Positions 16,819 through 24,986 of a DNA stretch of 64,000 nt are shown here, piece by piece. The position numbers and the translations under genes were made by a program. The notes below the pieces were generated by a model that saw only the letters and a program-made list of their open reading frames with translations, was not told the DNA's origin and ran no database searches. The number at the start of each line of letters is the position of its first letter. Position 1 is the first letter of the stretch. This DNA comes from Nonomuraea sp. NBC_00507 (GTDB lineage Bacteria; Actinomycetota; Actinomycetes; Streptosporangiales; Streptosporangiaceae): NCBI RefSeq assembly GCF_036013525.1, contig NZ_CP107853.1:8990001-9054000 (forward strand), in the 5' to 3' direction.

Positions 16819-17436
16819 ATGGCAGACGAGCAGGCGCCGACCCCCGAGGAGATGATGCGCTTAATCAAGGAGCAGAGCGCCATCGCGGCGAAGCACCTGC
16901 GCGGCGAGCCACTGCTCTACTACGTGCCGTGGGGGTTCGCCTGGCTGCTCGGGTTCGGCGCGCTCTTCCTCCACTACGGGCTCGACGGCGTGCCGGACGG
17001 GCCGGTCTCCCTGGGGCAGGCGCTGGCCGTGCTCTTCGCAACTCAGATCCTGGCGGGCGCCGCCACCGGCTTCGGGATGGCGAAGGTCGGCAAGGGGGTG
17101 CGCGGCGAGAGCGCGGCCAAGGGCATGATGTACGGCTACTCGTGGTTTGCGGGCGTGGCCCTGATGTGGGTCATCTGCATGCACTTCACCTTCAATCTGC
17201 CGGAGGCCGAGGCCTCCCTGCTGTGGGCGACCGGCTTCCTCATGGTGCCGGCGCTGCTCTACATGGCCGGCGGCGCGATCTGGACGAGCTGGCCGATGTT
17301 CTTCATGGGCGCCTGGATCGCGGCCGTCGACGGCGTCGGCGTCCTGCTGGGGATCGGCTGGCACACGCTGCTCGCGGCCGTGCTGCTCGGCGGCGGCCAG
17401 GTCGCCTTCGGATTCTGGCTCAGGCGGCGCATGTGA
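16819..17436 (+). CDS. Six-helix membrane protein of an ABC/regulator operon
   Basis: The 205-residue protein has a short charged N-terminus (PTPEEMMRLIKEQSAIAAKHL), then about six hydrophobic segments. No family-defining catalytic motif is visible. AGAGGAG precedes ATG 16819. Its stop overlaps the GTG of the winged-helix gene, which in turn overlaps the ATPase gene, so the four genes act as one unit. It may be a sensor or an extra membrane component, but this is inference from context. Confidence 0.75.
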   Translation: MADEQAPTPEEMMRLIKEQSAIAAKHLRGEPLLYYVPWGFAWLLGFGALFLHYGLDGVPDGPVSLGQALAVLFATQILAGAATGFGMAKVGKGVRGESAAKGMMYGYSWFAGVALMWVICMHFTFNLPEAEASLLWATGFLMVPALLYMAGGAIWTSWPMFFMGAWIAAVDGVGVLLGIGWHTLLAAVLLGGGQVAFGFWLRRRM

Positions 17437-17756
17437 CCGCCGACGGCGCCGTGCCCGAGCTCGACCCGGTGATCCACGCGCAGGCCCGGTTGCGGGTGGT
17501 CGCCACGCTCAACAGCCTGGGGGAACGCGACGAGATCGCTTTCCCCTCGCTCAAGGACCTGCTCGGCATGACGGCGGGCAACCTCTCGGTCCACCTGACC
17601 AAGCTCGAGGATGCCGGATACGTCCGCATCACCAAGACGCACAAAGGCCGCACCCCGGTGACATACGTGGCGCTCACCCAACGCGGGCGGCTGGCCTTCG
17701 AGGACTACACCAAGGCGATCCGCGCCTTGCTGGACAACGCTGGGGGCAACGTATGA
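17433..17756 (+). CDS. Winged-helix transcriptional regulator (MarR/PF13601-like)
   Basis: The 107-residue protein starts at GTG 17433 (overlapping the upstream TGA) and contains one winged helix: LRVVATLNSLGERDEIAFPS, the recognition helix MTAGNLSVHLTKLEDAGYV and the wing KTHKGRTPVTYVALT. This is the short winged-helix DNA-binding family often found with ABC exporters. It overlaps the next gene by ATGA. The palindrome over the operon promoter at 16776-16796 is its probable target. Confidence 0.9.
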   Translation: MTADGAVPELDPVIHAQARLRVVATLNSLGERDEIAFPSLKDLLGMTAGNLSVHLTKLEDAGYVRITKTHKGRTPVTYVALTQRGRLAFEDYTKAIRALLDNAGGNV

Positions 17757-18634
17757 CGATCCTCGCCAGAGCGATCGAGGTCACCCGCCGCTACGGCGAG
17801 GTGCTGGCGCTCGACCGCGTCTCGCTCGACATCAAGGCCGGCGAGCTGGTCGGCCTGCTCGGCCCGAACGGGGCAGGCAAGTCCACTCTGATCAACCTGT
17901 TCGTGGGGCTGCGCCGGCCCACGTCCGGCACGGTCGAGCTGCTCGGCGGCTCGCCGCAGGATCCCGCCATGCGGCGCGGCATCGGGGTGACGCCCCAGGA
18001 GACCGGGTTGCCCGAGTCGTTACGCGTCGGCGAGATCGTCGACTTCGTGTCGGCGCATTACCCAGAGAAGACGGACAAGGACGAGCTGCTTGCTCGTTTC
18101 GGCCTGGGCGACCTGGTCAAGCGGCAGGTGGGCGGCCTGTCGGGCGGACAGCGGCGGCGGCTGGCCGTGGCGCTGGCGTTCGCGGGGCGGCCGCGGCTGG
18201 TGTTCCTCGACGAGCCGACCACGGGCCTGGACGTCGAGGCCAGGCGGGCGCTGTGGGACGGCATCAAGGCCTTCCACGACGACGGCGGCACGGTGCTGAT
18301 CACCAGCCACTACCTGGAGGAGATCGAGGCTCTGGCCGAGCGGGTGGTGGTCGTCGGCCACGGCCGGGTGCTGGCCGATGACACGGTGCGGGCCGTACGC
18401 GACATCGTGGGGGTGCGGCGGGTCTCCCTCGTCGCCGAGAGCCTGCCCGAGCTGCCCGGCGTGCTCGGCTCCGAACGGGTGGACGGCCGGGTCAGCCTGG
18501 TCACCACCGACCCCGACCGGCTGGTCGTCGAGCTGGTGCGCAGCGGCGCGCCGTTCTCCGGCCTGGAGATCAGGCCGACCACTCTGGAGGAGGCCTTCCT
18601 GGCCATCACCTCGAAGGAGACCGCGCATGTCTAG
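17753..18634 (+). CDS. ABC transporter ATP-binding protein (DrrA-like)
   Basis: The 293-residue ATPase has VGLLGPNGAGKSTLINL (Walker A), GLSGGQRRRLAVALAF (signature), LVFLDEPTTGLD (Walker B) and ITSHYLEEIEAL (switch His). The C-terminal extension (about residues 225-293) is typical of ABC-2 type exporters. It would energise the permease encoded immediately downstream, with an eight-base overlap. The substrate is unknown; drug, lipid or peptide export are all possible. Confidence 0.93.
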   Translation: MTILARAIEVTRRYGEVLALDRVSLDIKAGELVGLLGPNGAGKSTLINLFVGLRRPTSGTVELLGGSPQDPAMRRGIGVTPQETGLPESLRVGEIVDFVSAHYPEKTDKDELLARFGLGDLVKRQVGGLSGGQRRRLAVALAFAGRPRLVFLDEPTTGLDVEARRALWDGIKAFHDDGGTVLITSHYLEEIEALAERVVVVGHGRVLADDTVRAVRDIVGVRRVSLVAESLPELPGVLGSERVDGRVSLVTTDPDRLVVELVRSGAPFSGLEIRPTTLEEAFLAITSKETAHV

Positions 18635-19367
18635 CCTGGTCGTCGCGCACACGCGCTATCTCATGATCGAGCAGATCAGAGTCCCCATCGGCCTGCTGGC
18701 CAGCTCCCTGTTCCCGGCGATCTCGATGCTGGCCTTCGTGGTGCCGTTCGCGGGCCAGGATCCGGTGGCCGCGACTTCGGCGACGGGCTCGCTGATGTTC
18801 TTCGGCGCGATGTCGGCCGCCGTGATCGGGCTCAGCATCTCGGTCGCGCAGGACCGCGAGCTGCCGTGGAACCCCTACCTGCGCACGCTGCCCGCGGGCC
18901 CGTTCGCCCACTTCGCCGGCCGCATCCTGTCCACGTTGGCCGTCATGTTGCTGTCGGTGATCCCGGTGCTGCTGGTGAGCGCGTTGTTCACCGAGGCGAC
19001 GATCACGCCGGCGAACTTGCTGCTCGGTCTGGGCACGCTGGTCGTCGGGGTCGTCCCGTTCATGCTGATGGGCCTGTTCATCGGCTTCTCGCTGGCGCCC
19101 AAGGCCGCGATCGCGGTGTCGCAGATCGTGTTCTTCCCGCTGGGCATCCTCGGCGGGCTGTTGCTGCCGCCGCAAGCCTTTCCCGAGTTCATCGAAGTCG
19201 TCTCGCCGTACGTGCCGACCAGGGGCGGGGCCGAGCTGATCTGGTGGGCCACCACGGGCAGCAGCCCGGACCCCGTGGCCCTGGTGATGCTGGCGGTGTG
19301 GACCGTCGTCCTGGCCGCGGCGGCGGCGTGGGGCTACCGCCGCGACGAAGGCCGGCGTTTCACCTGA
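18627..19367 (+). CDS. ABC-2 type transporter permease
   Basis: The 246-residue protein has six hydrophobic segments and the ABC-2 layout, with LPWNPYLRTLPAGPFAHFAGR in the cytoplasmic coupling region and a FFPLGILGGLLLPPQAFPE block before the last helices. It starts inside the end of the ATPase gene. It is the last gene of the unit, followed within eight bases by a hairpin terminator. Confidence 0.9.
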   Translation: MSSLVVAHTRYLMIEQIRVPIGLLASSLFPAISMLAFVVPFAGQDPVAATSATGSLMFFGAMSAAVIGLSISVAQDRELPWNPYLRTLPAGPFAHFAGRILSTLAVMLLSVIPVLLVSALFTEATITPANLLLGLGTLVVGVVPFMLMGLFIGFSLAPKAAIAVSQIVFFPLGILGGLLLPPQAFPEFIEVVSPYVPTRGGAELIWWATTGSSPDPVALVMLAVWTVVLAAAAAWGYRRDEGRRFT

Positions 19368-19374
19368 TCAAAGG

Positions 19375-19415
19375 GGGTGTGCCGCCGAGTCCGCAGCGAT
19401 CTCGACGGCACACCC
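19375..19415. terminator. Hairpin terminator between convergent genes
   Basis: GGGTGTGCCG-C-CGAG pairs with CTCG-A-CGGCACACCC (14 pairs, one mismatch) around an 11-base loop. It lies between the ABC permease and the convergent protease. Confidence 0.75.
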
Positions 19416-19435
19416 GTCAATGTGGGGGTCCTGGG

Positions 19436-20674
19436 TTATTTCTTCTCTTCGAGGGTGACGGTGACCTCGTTGGTCTGCCCGTCCCGCACATATGTGATCT
19501 TGACCTGTTGACCAGGTTTGAAACCTCTGACCTGCCCAACTACATTATCTCCCCCGTCAACCGCCTTGTCGCCGATCTTCGTGATCAGGTCGCCCTGCTT
19601 CAGCCCGGCCTTCTCCGCCGGGCTTCCGGCGGTGATCTGGCTGATGAGGGCGCCGGCCACGTCGCCGGTCGCGTCGGTGACGCTCACGCCGAGGAAGGCA
19701 TGACTCACCTTGCCGGTGCTGATGAGCTGGTCGGAGACCTGCTTGGCGGTGTTGACCGGGATGGCGAAGCCGACACCGCCGCCCGCGGCCTGCGAGGCGA
19801 TCGCGGTGTTGATGCCGACCAGCTCGCCGGCCGCGTTGACCAGCGCGCCGCCGGAGTTACCGGGGTTGATGGAGGCGTCGGTCTGGACGGCGCCGCCGAT
19901 CGTGGTGGGCTCGCCGCCGCTCTGCTCCGGCTGCTGGCCCCAGCCGGGCGGGACCTGCTGGTTCTGCTCGCCGCCGACGGTGAGGGTGCGGTCGAGCGCG
20001 CTGACGATGCCCTTCGTGACGGATCCGTCGAGGCCGAGCGGGCTTCCGATGGCCAGCACGTCGTCGCCGACCTTCAGCAGGTCGCTGTTGCCGAGCGTGG
20101 CCTTGGTCAGCCCGGAGACGCCCTCCGCCCGGATGACGGCCAGGTCGGTGGCCGGGTCGGTGCCGACCACGCTGGCCTTGGCCGTCTTGCCGTCGCTGAA
20201 CTTGACGGTCATCTGCCCGCCGCGTCCCGCGCCTTCGACCACGTGGTTGTTGGTCAGGATGAGCCCGTCCTCCGACAGCACCACGCCGGAGCCCTCGCCG
20301 GTCTGGCCCTGGATCATCACGACGCTCGGCTGCACCTTGGCCGCCACCTCGGTGACGGTGAGCTCGGAGGAGGTGTTCTTGAAGACCGGGCTCGGCGTGC
20401 CGGTGTTGCTGTTGGTGGTGACGGTGACCGGATCGGGCTGGAACGCGTTGGCGACGACGGCGCCCACGACGCCGCCGCCGATGGCCGTGGCCGCCAGGGC
20501 CAGCCCGGCCACCGTCTTGCGCCCGAAGCCCGGCTTCTTCGGAGGCGCGGGCGGCGGTGGAGGCGGCGGCTCCATGATGATCGTGTCCCGCCGGGGAAAG
20601 CCCCCGGCGGCCGGCGCGGTGGCGCCGAACTGGCTCCACCCGGCACCCTGCTCGCGAGGCTCGTTCGCGTCCAT
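19436..20674 (-). CDS. HtrA/DegP-like membrane-anchored serine protease with PDZ domain
   Basis: The 412-residue protein has a Pro-rich cytoplasmic N-terminus (a run of prolines around residues 36-45), one membrane segment (about residues 55-77), a trypsin-like domain with His144 (LTNNHVV), Asp177 (ATDLAV) and Ser274 (NPGNSGG), and a C-terminal PDZ domain (AFLGVSVTD, GSPAEKAGLKQGDLI). This is the HtrA architecture used for extracytoplasmic protein quality control. A Gln/Gly/Pro insertion (about residues 236-256) in the protease domain is longer than in most relatives. GGGAG lies before ATG 20674. Confidence 0.93.
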   Translation of the reverse strand: MDANEPREQGAGWSQFGATAPAAGGFPRRDTIIMEPPPPPPPAPPKKPGFGRKTVAGLALAATAIGGGVVGAVVANAFQPDPVTVTTNSNTGTPSPVFKNTSSELTVTEVAAKVQPSVVMIQGQTGEGSGVVLSEDGLILTNNHVVEGAGRGGQMTVKFSDGKTAKASVVGTDPATDLAVIRAEGVSGLTKATLGNSDLLKVGDDVLAIGSPLGLDGSVTKGIVSALDRTLTVGGEQNQQVPPGWGQQPEQSGGEPTTIGGAVQTDASINPGNSGGALVNAAGELVGINTAIASQAAGGGVGFAIPVNTAKQVSDQLISTGKVSHAFLGVSVTDATGDVAGALISQITAGSPAEKAGLKQGDLITKIGDKAVDGGDNVVGQVRGFKPGQQVKITYVRDGQTNEVTVTLEEKK

Positions 20675-20875
20675 CTGTCATCTCCCTAAGTCCCGATGAC
20701 TCTAGGGTCGCAGGGCAGGCGTAAGACCTCGTTAAGCCGGTGATCGGAGGACCGTGAGACCGTTCACGGCCGCCTTATCGACGCTGCTCGCACAGGGTGC
20801 GCGATCGCTCGAATCGGTCAGGAGAACGGCGCCTGACTCCGCCGGAGCCCGGCCCGGCGTGCGGCTCGACCGGGG

Positions 20876-21307
20876 TCAGCCCGCGCCGTGGGCATCGTCG
20901 GTGATCAGCAGGGCCTCCAGCTCCTTGAGGAGCACCACCGCCCGGTCGGCGTCGGCCGGGTCCTGCACCGCTCCCCGTACGACCTCCTCCACCGGCGTGG
21001 TCGCGCGCCGGAACAGCAGGTGCAGGGAGGCGTCCGCCACCCGGACCTGGGTGCGGCGGCCGTCGGCCGGGTCGGGGCCGGTCTCCAGGATGCCGCGCTC
21101 GCGCATCCGGGCCACCGAGGCGGACACGTGGCTCTGGGCGAACCCCGTGCGGGCCTGGATCTCCCCCACCGCGCTGCCCGCGTGCCGCAGCACGTCCTCG
21201 AAGACCGCCTCCTCTCCGGGCGTCAGCAAGGGCTGATCCTCGCCGTCCGTGGCCTTGGACAGCTCCACCAGCCGCCGCCCCAACCTGCGCAACCTCGCGA
21301 TGTTCAT
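20876..21307 (-). CDS. MarR-family transcriptional regulator
   Basis: The 143-residue protein has a helix-turn-helix with TPGEEAVFEDVLRHAGSAVGEIQ, AQSHVSASVARMRERGIL (recognition helix) and DPADGRRTQVRVAD (wing with the DxR motif). It lies divergent from metN across 369 bases. Two tandem palindromes begin 13 bases upstream of its start and are the probable autoregulatory site. The ligand is unknown, and nothing shows that it controls the methionine importer. Confidence 0.88.
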   Translation of the reverse strand: MNIARLRRLGRRLVELSKATDGEDQPLLTPGEEAVFEDVLRHAGSAVGEIQARTGFAQSHVSASVARMRERGILETGPDPADGRRTQVRVADASLHLLFRRATTPVEEVVRGAVQDPADADRAVVLLKELEALLITDDAHGAG

Positions 21308-21319
21308 GGCGGCATATTA

Positions 21320-21347
21320 CATCGCCACCGATGCATCGCTACCGATG
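21320..21347. promoter_or_regulatory. Two tandem palindromes, probable MarR operator
   Basis: CATCG-N4-CGATG occurs at 21320-21333 and again at 21334-21347, directly abutting, just upstream of the MarR start. Two adjacent dyads 14 bases apart suit two dimers bound to one promoter. Confidence 0.6.
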
Positions 21348-21355
21348 GAATCGCC

Positions 21356-21375
21356 TCCGTGACACAGATCACGGA
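21356..21375. promoter_or_regulatory. CRP-like inverted repeat in the marR-metN interval
   Basis: TCCGTGA-N6-TCACGGA is a perfect palindrome with seven-base arms and contains GTGA-N6-TCAC, the core of Crp/Fnr family sites. It is about 300 bases before metN and 50 before the MarR gene. Confidence 0.5.
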
Positions 21376-21676
21376 GCGGATCAGGAATGGCGGGAGCTCA
21401 CCCTGTCGTTAGCAACGGCGTGAACGAGGCATACGCGAACACCTACGGCGCCCATCGGGCGGCCGCGTGTTGTCGCATGCGTATGGGGCGAATGCCGGCC
21501 CGCTAGACCAGACCGTCCGCCCGTTCTCCTCGAAGGTCATCATGATCGCACCTGGTTTCGTGCTGCGCAGGTTGAGCCACCTGCCGTTCCACCCGGGCAC
21601 CCGCTGACCCCGGCCACACGCACCGGCACCTGTTCGTCCGAGCGGCCCAGGCCGCTCTCAGTCGTGGGGATTTTCC
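21376..21676. other. Region before metN without a recognised gene
   Basis: A 63-codon minus-strand frame (21409-21600) is open but has no ribosome site or recognised similarity. I did not recognise a SAM-type riboswitch or T-box by eye. Confidence 0.4.
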
Positions 21677-22630
21677 GTGATCCAGGCTTCAGGCCTGCGC
21701 AAGCAGTACGGTGGCACCGTCGCGCTCGACGGTGTCGACCTGCATGTGCGCGAAGGCGAGATCTACGGCGTGCTCGGCCAGAGCGGCGCCGGCAAGAGCA
21801 CCCTCCTGCGCTGCGTCAACCTGCTCGAGCGCCCCACCGCGGGCACCGTCACCGTGGCCGGCCAGGACCTGACGGCACTGCGCGACGCGGAGCTGAACCG
21901 GGCCAGACAGCGCATCGGCATGATCCACCAGCACTTCGCGCTGCTGTCCTCGCGCACGGTGGCCGGTAACGTCGCCTTCCCGCTGGAGGTCATGGGCGTG
22001 CCCAGGGCCGAGCGCGAGCGCCGCGTCGCCGAGCTGCTGGAGCTGGTCGGGCTCGAAGGCCGCGGCAAGGATCGCCCTCACCAGCTGTCCGGCGGGCAGA
22101 AGCAGCGGGTCGGCATCGCCAGGGCCCTGGCGGGCAACCCGTCCGTGCTGCTGTCCGACGAGGCCACCTCCGCGCTGGACCCGGCCACCACCCAGTCGAT
22201 CCTGGCGCTGCTCAAGCGGCTCAACGCCGAGCTGGGCCTGACGATCCTGCTCATCACCCACGAGATGAACGTCGTCAAGAACGTCTGCGACTCCGTGGCC
22301 ATCATGGCGCGCGGCCGCATCGAGGAGTCGGGCGCCATCGCCGACCTCATCAGGACGCCCGGGTCCCGCCTGACCAGGGAGATCTTCCCGCTTCCCGAGC
22401 CCGCACCGGCCGGCTCGGTCACGCTCACGTTCACCGGCGACCCGCGGCAGCCGGTGGTGTCGGAAATCGTGCGGAAGTTCGACGTGGACCTGAGCATCCT
22501 GGGCGGCTCGATCGAAGAGCTCGCCGGCGGCTCCGTCGGCCGGTTGCGCGTGTCGCTCGACGGCGCCGACGCTCCCGCCGCGCTGGCGTACCTGCGCGGC
22601 TCGGGCCTGATCGTGGAGGAGGCCACGTGA
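21677..22630 (+). CDS. metN: Methionine ABC importer ATP-binding protein
   Basis: The 317-residue ATPase has YGVLGQSGAGKSTLLRCVNLLERP (Walker A in a MetN-type context), HQLSGGQKQRVGIARAL (signature), VLLSDEATSALDP (Walker B) and LITHEMNVVKNVCDSVA. The C-terminal domain (about residues 240-317, ending in DVDLSILGGSIEEL) is the NIL domain that binds methionine and inhibits transport when the amino acid is plentiful. GTG 21677 follows GGGGA by six bases. It is first in metN-metI-metQ. Confidence 0.95.
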   Translation: MIQASGLRKQYGGTVALDGVDLHVREGEIYGVLGQSGAGKSTLLRCVNLLERPTAGTVTVAGQDLTALRDAELNRARQRIGMIHQHFALLSSRTVAGNVAFPLEVMGVPRAERERRVAELLELVGLEGRGKDRPHQLSGGQKQRVGIARALAGNPSVLLSDEATSALDPATTQSILALLKRLNAELGLTILLITHEMNVVKNVCDSVAIMARGRIEESGAIADLIRTPGSRLTREIFPLPEPAPAGSVTLTFTGDPRQPVVSEIVRKFDVDLSILGGSIEELAGGSVGRLRVSLDGADAPAALAYLRGSGLIVEEAT

Positions 22631-22660
22631 GCGAGCGAAGCGAGGGAACAATCAGACACA
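22628..22660 (+). repeat. Short dispersed-repeat relative between metN and metI
   Basis: TGAGCGAGCGAAGCGAGGG, then AACAATCAG and ACACAGCAC, begins at the metN stop codon. It shares the order GAG-CGAG-ATCAG-CAC with the ends of the tandem unit at 4951-5178. The relationship is weaker than that of the cydB copy. Confidence 0.4.
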
Positions 22661-22694
22661 GCACCTTGGTCACGAGGCCGACGAAGGAGGTCTC

Positions 22695-23351
22695 GTGACG
22701 TGGGACGAGATGCTGCCGCTGCTCTGGCCGGCGACGCTGGAGACGGCGCAGATGGTCGGCTGGTCGGCGGTGTTCACCGTGCTGCTCGGGTTGCCGCTGG
22801 GCGTGGCGCTGGTGGTGTTCGACCGGGACGGGCTGCGGCCGGCGCCCGCGCTGAAGTCGGTGCTCGGATTTGTGGTGAACATCGGGCGGTCGCTGCCGTT
22901 CATCGTGCTGATGATCGCGATCATCCCGTTCACCCGGCTCGTCGTGGGCACCACCATCGGGACCGCGGCCTTCGTCGTGCCGCTCACCGTCGGGGCGGTG
23001 CCGTTCTTCGCCCGGCTGGTCGAGACCGCGCTCAGGGAGGTCGGCACGGACGTCGTGCAGGCGGCCCAGGCCATGGGCGCGAGCCGGACCACCATCGTGC
23101 GCAAGGTCCTGCTGCCCGAGGCCCTACCGGGGCTGGTGGCGGGCCTGACCGTGACCGTCGTCGCGCTCATCGGCTACTCCGCCATGGCCGGCACGCTCGG
23201 CGGGGGCGGCCTCGGCGACCTGGCCGTCCGGTACGGCTACCAGCGGTTCGAGACCCTCCTGATGATCGTGACGGTCGTCCTCCTCCTCGTGATCGTGCAA
23301 CTCCTGCAGAGCCTGGGCGACTGGGTCGCTCGGCGCCTATCGCATAAGTAA
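22695..23351 (+). CDS. metI: Methionine ABC importer permease
   Basis: The 218-residue protein has five hydrophobic segments and the MetI landmarks RSLPFIVLMIAIIPFTR, VVPLTVGAVPFFARLVE and the EAA coupling loop AAQAMGASRTTIVRKVLLPEALPG. It forms the methionine channel with MetN. GTG 22695 has AGGAGG seven bases upstream. The 64-base gap from metN holds the short repeat-like segment. Confidence 0.95.
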   Translation: MTWDEMLPLLWPATLETAQMVGWSAVFTVLLGLPLGVALVVFDRDGLRPAPALKSVLGFVVNIGRSLPFIVLMIAIIPFTRLVVGTTIGTAAFVVPLTVGAVPFFARLVETALREVGTDVVQAAQAMGASRTTIVRKVLLPEALPGLVAGLTVTVVALIGYSAMAGTLGGGGLGDLAVRYGYQRFETLLMIVTVVLLLVIVQLLQSLGDWVARRLSHK

Positions 23352-23360
23352 GGAAAAGAA

Positions 23361-24185
23361 ATGATGTTTCGTGCCATTGCGGGTGCTGTCGCGCTAGCCC
23401 TGTCGCTCGCCGCATGCGGTACGTCGCAGTCCGCCACCAGCACGGCGGCCGAAGGGGCCGACGTGGTGCTCAAGGTGGGCGCCAGCCCGGTGCCGCACGC
23501 CGAGATCCTCAACTACGTCAAGCAGAACCTGGCCCCGGCCGCCGGGCTGAAGCTGGAGGTCGTCGAGTTCACCGACTACGTCCAGCCGAACGTGCAGCTC
23601 GACGAGGGCCAGCTGACCGCGAACTTCTTCCAGCACAAGCCGTACCTGGACGACTTCAACTCCTCCAAGGGCACCGAGCTGAGCTTCGTCGCCCCGGTCC
23701 ACCTGGAGCCGCTGGGCCTGTACTCCAAGAAGATCACCGCGCTGTCCGCGCTGGCTGGCGGCGCCACCGTGGCCGTGCCCAACGACGCCACCAACCTCGG
23801 CCGCGCGCTCAAGCTGCTCGCCGACAACGGCCTCGTCACGCTCAAGGACGGCGCGGGCACCGCGGCGACCGAGCGCGACGTGGTGGAGAACCCGAAGAAC
23901 CTGCAGTTCAAGCCGCTGGAGGCGGCGCAGCTGCCGCGTTCGCTCGACGACGTGGACGCCGCCGTGATCAACGGCAACTACGCCATCGAGGCCGGGCTCA
24001 AGCCCGCCACGCAGGCTCTGGCGCTGGAGAAGACCGACGGCAACCCGTACGTCAACGGGCTCGTCGTCCAGGCCGGCCACGAGAAGGACGCGAACATCGT
24101 CACCCTCGGCAAGCTGCTGCAGGACCCGAAGGTCAAGGACTTCATCAAGCAGAAGTACGCGGGTTCCGTGATCGCCGCAAACTGA
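23361..24185 (+). CDS. metQ: Methionine-binding lipoprotein
   Basis: The 274-residue protein has a lipobox (LALSLAACG, lipidated Cys about residue 19) and the NlpA/MetQ fold: VKVGASPVPHAEIL-type opening, GLKLEVVEFTDYVQPN, LTANFFQHKPYLDDFN, VAPVHLEPLGLYS and VAVPNDATNLGRALKLL. It delivers D/L-methionine to MetNI from the outer face of the membrane. It starts nine bases after metI, with AAGGAAAAG as ribosome site. Confidence 0.95.
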   Translation: MMFRAIAGAVALALSLAACGTSQSATSTAAEGADVVLKVGASPVPHAEILNYVKQNLAPAAGLKLEVVEFTDYVQPNVQLDEGQLTANFFQHKPYLDDFNSSKGTELSFVAPVHLEPLGLYSKKITALSALAGGATVAVPNDATNLGRALKLLADNGLVTLKDGAGTAATERDVVENPKNLQFKPLEAAQLPRSLDDVDAAVINGNYAIEAGLKPATQALALEKTDGNPYVNGLVVQAGHEKDANIVTLGKLLQDPKVKDFIKQKYAGSVIAAN

Positions 24186-24322
24186 TATTGAAAACGCGCG
24201 GCCGAATCAGGAATAAACTCTTATCACACTGGTTCGGGCGTCAAGCGAATTGTAAGCGCGACGCAATTGGGCAGGCATAGGAATGCCGGGTCAGGAAAAC
24301 CCTCTCCCGAGGAGGACCCAAA

Positions 24323-24907
24323 GTGCGATTCGTTTCACGAATCCTGCTCGGCGTCACCGCCGCCACGTTGGTGGCGATCGGCGCACCGATCGCCGCCAAC
24401 GCGACGACCACGCCGGCATCATCCGCCGCGAGCTCGTACGACGCCGCGTGGGGGCCCTATTACTCCGGCGATCACAAAGCCAAATCCTACGGCCACGTGA
24501 GCGTCGAGAAGAAGAAGTTCAAGTTCTGGTACTGGAAGTGGATCACCGTCAAGAAGGAGATCTGCTGGAAGGACAAGGACGGCGACAAGCACTGCAAGTG
24601 GGTCGAGAAGAAGGTCAAGAAGCGCTTCTGGGAGTGGCGCCACGACTACTTCTTCACGGTCCACAGCACGCTTCACAACGCCAAGTGGTGGGGCAAGAAG
24701 AAGTGCGCGTGGGAGACGTTCAAGGTCGTGAACAAGGACGGTTCCGCGTACTTCAAGAGCTTCCGCAACTGCTCGAAGCACCCGCAGGAGTTCACCTTCT
24801 ACGGTAAGAACGCCGCCCACATCTACGTGGACGTGAGCCGGGGCACCTGGCACCAGCCGACCGGCTACCACTCCGGCTGGGAGGACGTCTACCACGCGGC
24901 GGCCTGA
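24323..24907 (+). CDS. Small secreted lysine- and aromatic-rich protein of unknown function
   Basis: The 194-residue protein has a signal peptide (RILLGVTAATLVAIGAPIAANA). The mature part is unusually rich in Lys, Trp, Phe and Tyr: KKKFKFWYWKWITVKKE, then WVEKKVKKRFWEWRHDYFF. Four Cys residues (EICW, KHCKW, KKCAW, RNCSK) are spaced to allow two disulfides. The strong charge and aromatic bands suggest binding to an anionic surface such as cell wall polymer, membrane or DNA; I do not recognise a family. GAGGAGG precedes the GTG start. It stands alone between metQ and an acyl-CoA ligase, and a hairpin follows it. Confidence 0.75.
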   Translation: MRFVSRILLGVTAATLVAIGAPIAANATTTPASSAASSYDAAWGPYYSGDHKAKSYGHVSVEKKKFKFWYWKWITVKKEICWKDKDGDKHCKWVEKKVKKRFWEWRHDYFFTVHSTLHNAKWWGKKKCAWETFKVVNKDGSAYFKSFRNCSKHPQEFTFYGKNAAHIYVDVSRGTWHQPTGYHSGWEDVYHAAA

Positions 24908-24920
24908 CCGCCCTGTTCCC

Positions 24921-24955
24921 GGAGCCGCGGCCTCAACGGCGAGGTCGCGGCTTCC
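24921..24955 (+). terminator. Hairpin after the secreted protein gene
   Basis: GGAGCCGCGGCCTC pairs with GAGGTCGCGGCTTCC with mismatches around AACGGC, 14 bases after the stop codon. Confidence 0.55.
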
Positions 24956-24986
24956 GTGCTGCCGGTGGGCCGAATAGTGTTCGGAT

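Noticed and set aside
21409..21600. 63-codon minus-strand ORF before metN
   Set aside because: No ribosome site, no recognised similarity, and composition like the surrounding non-coding DNA.
21376..21676. SAM-type riboswitch before metNIQ
   Set aside because: Expected on biological grounds, but I could not trace the conserved helices by eye; a covariance-model search would decide.
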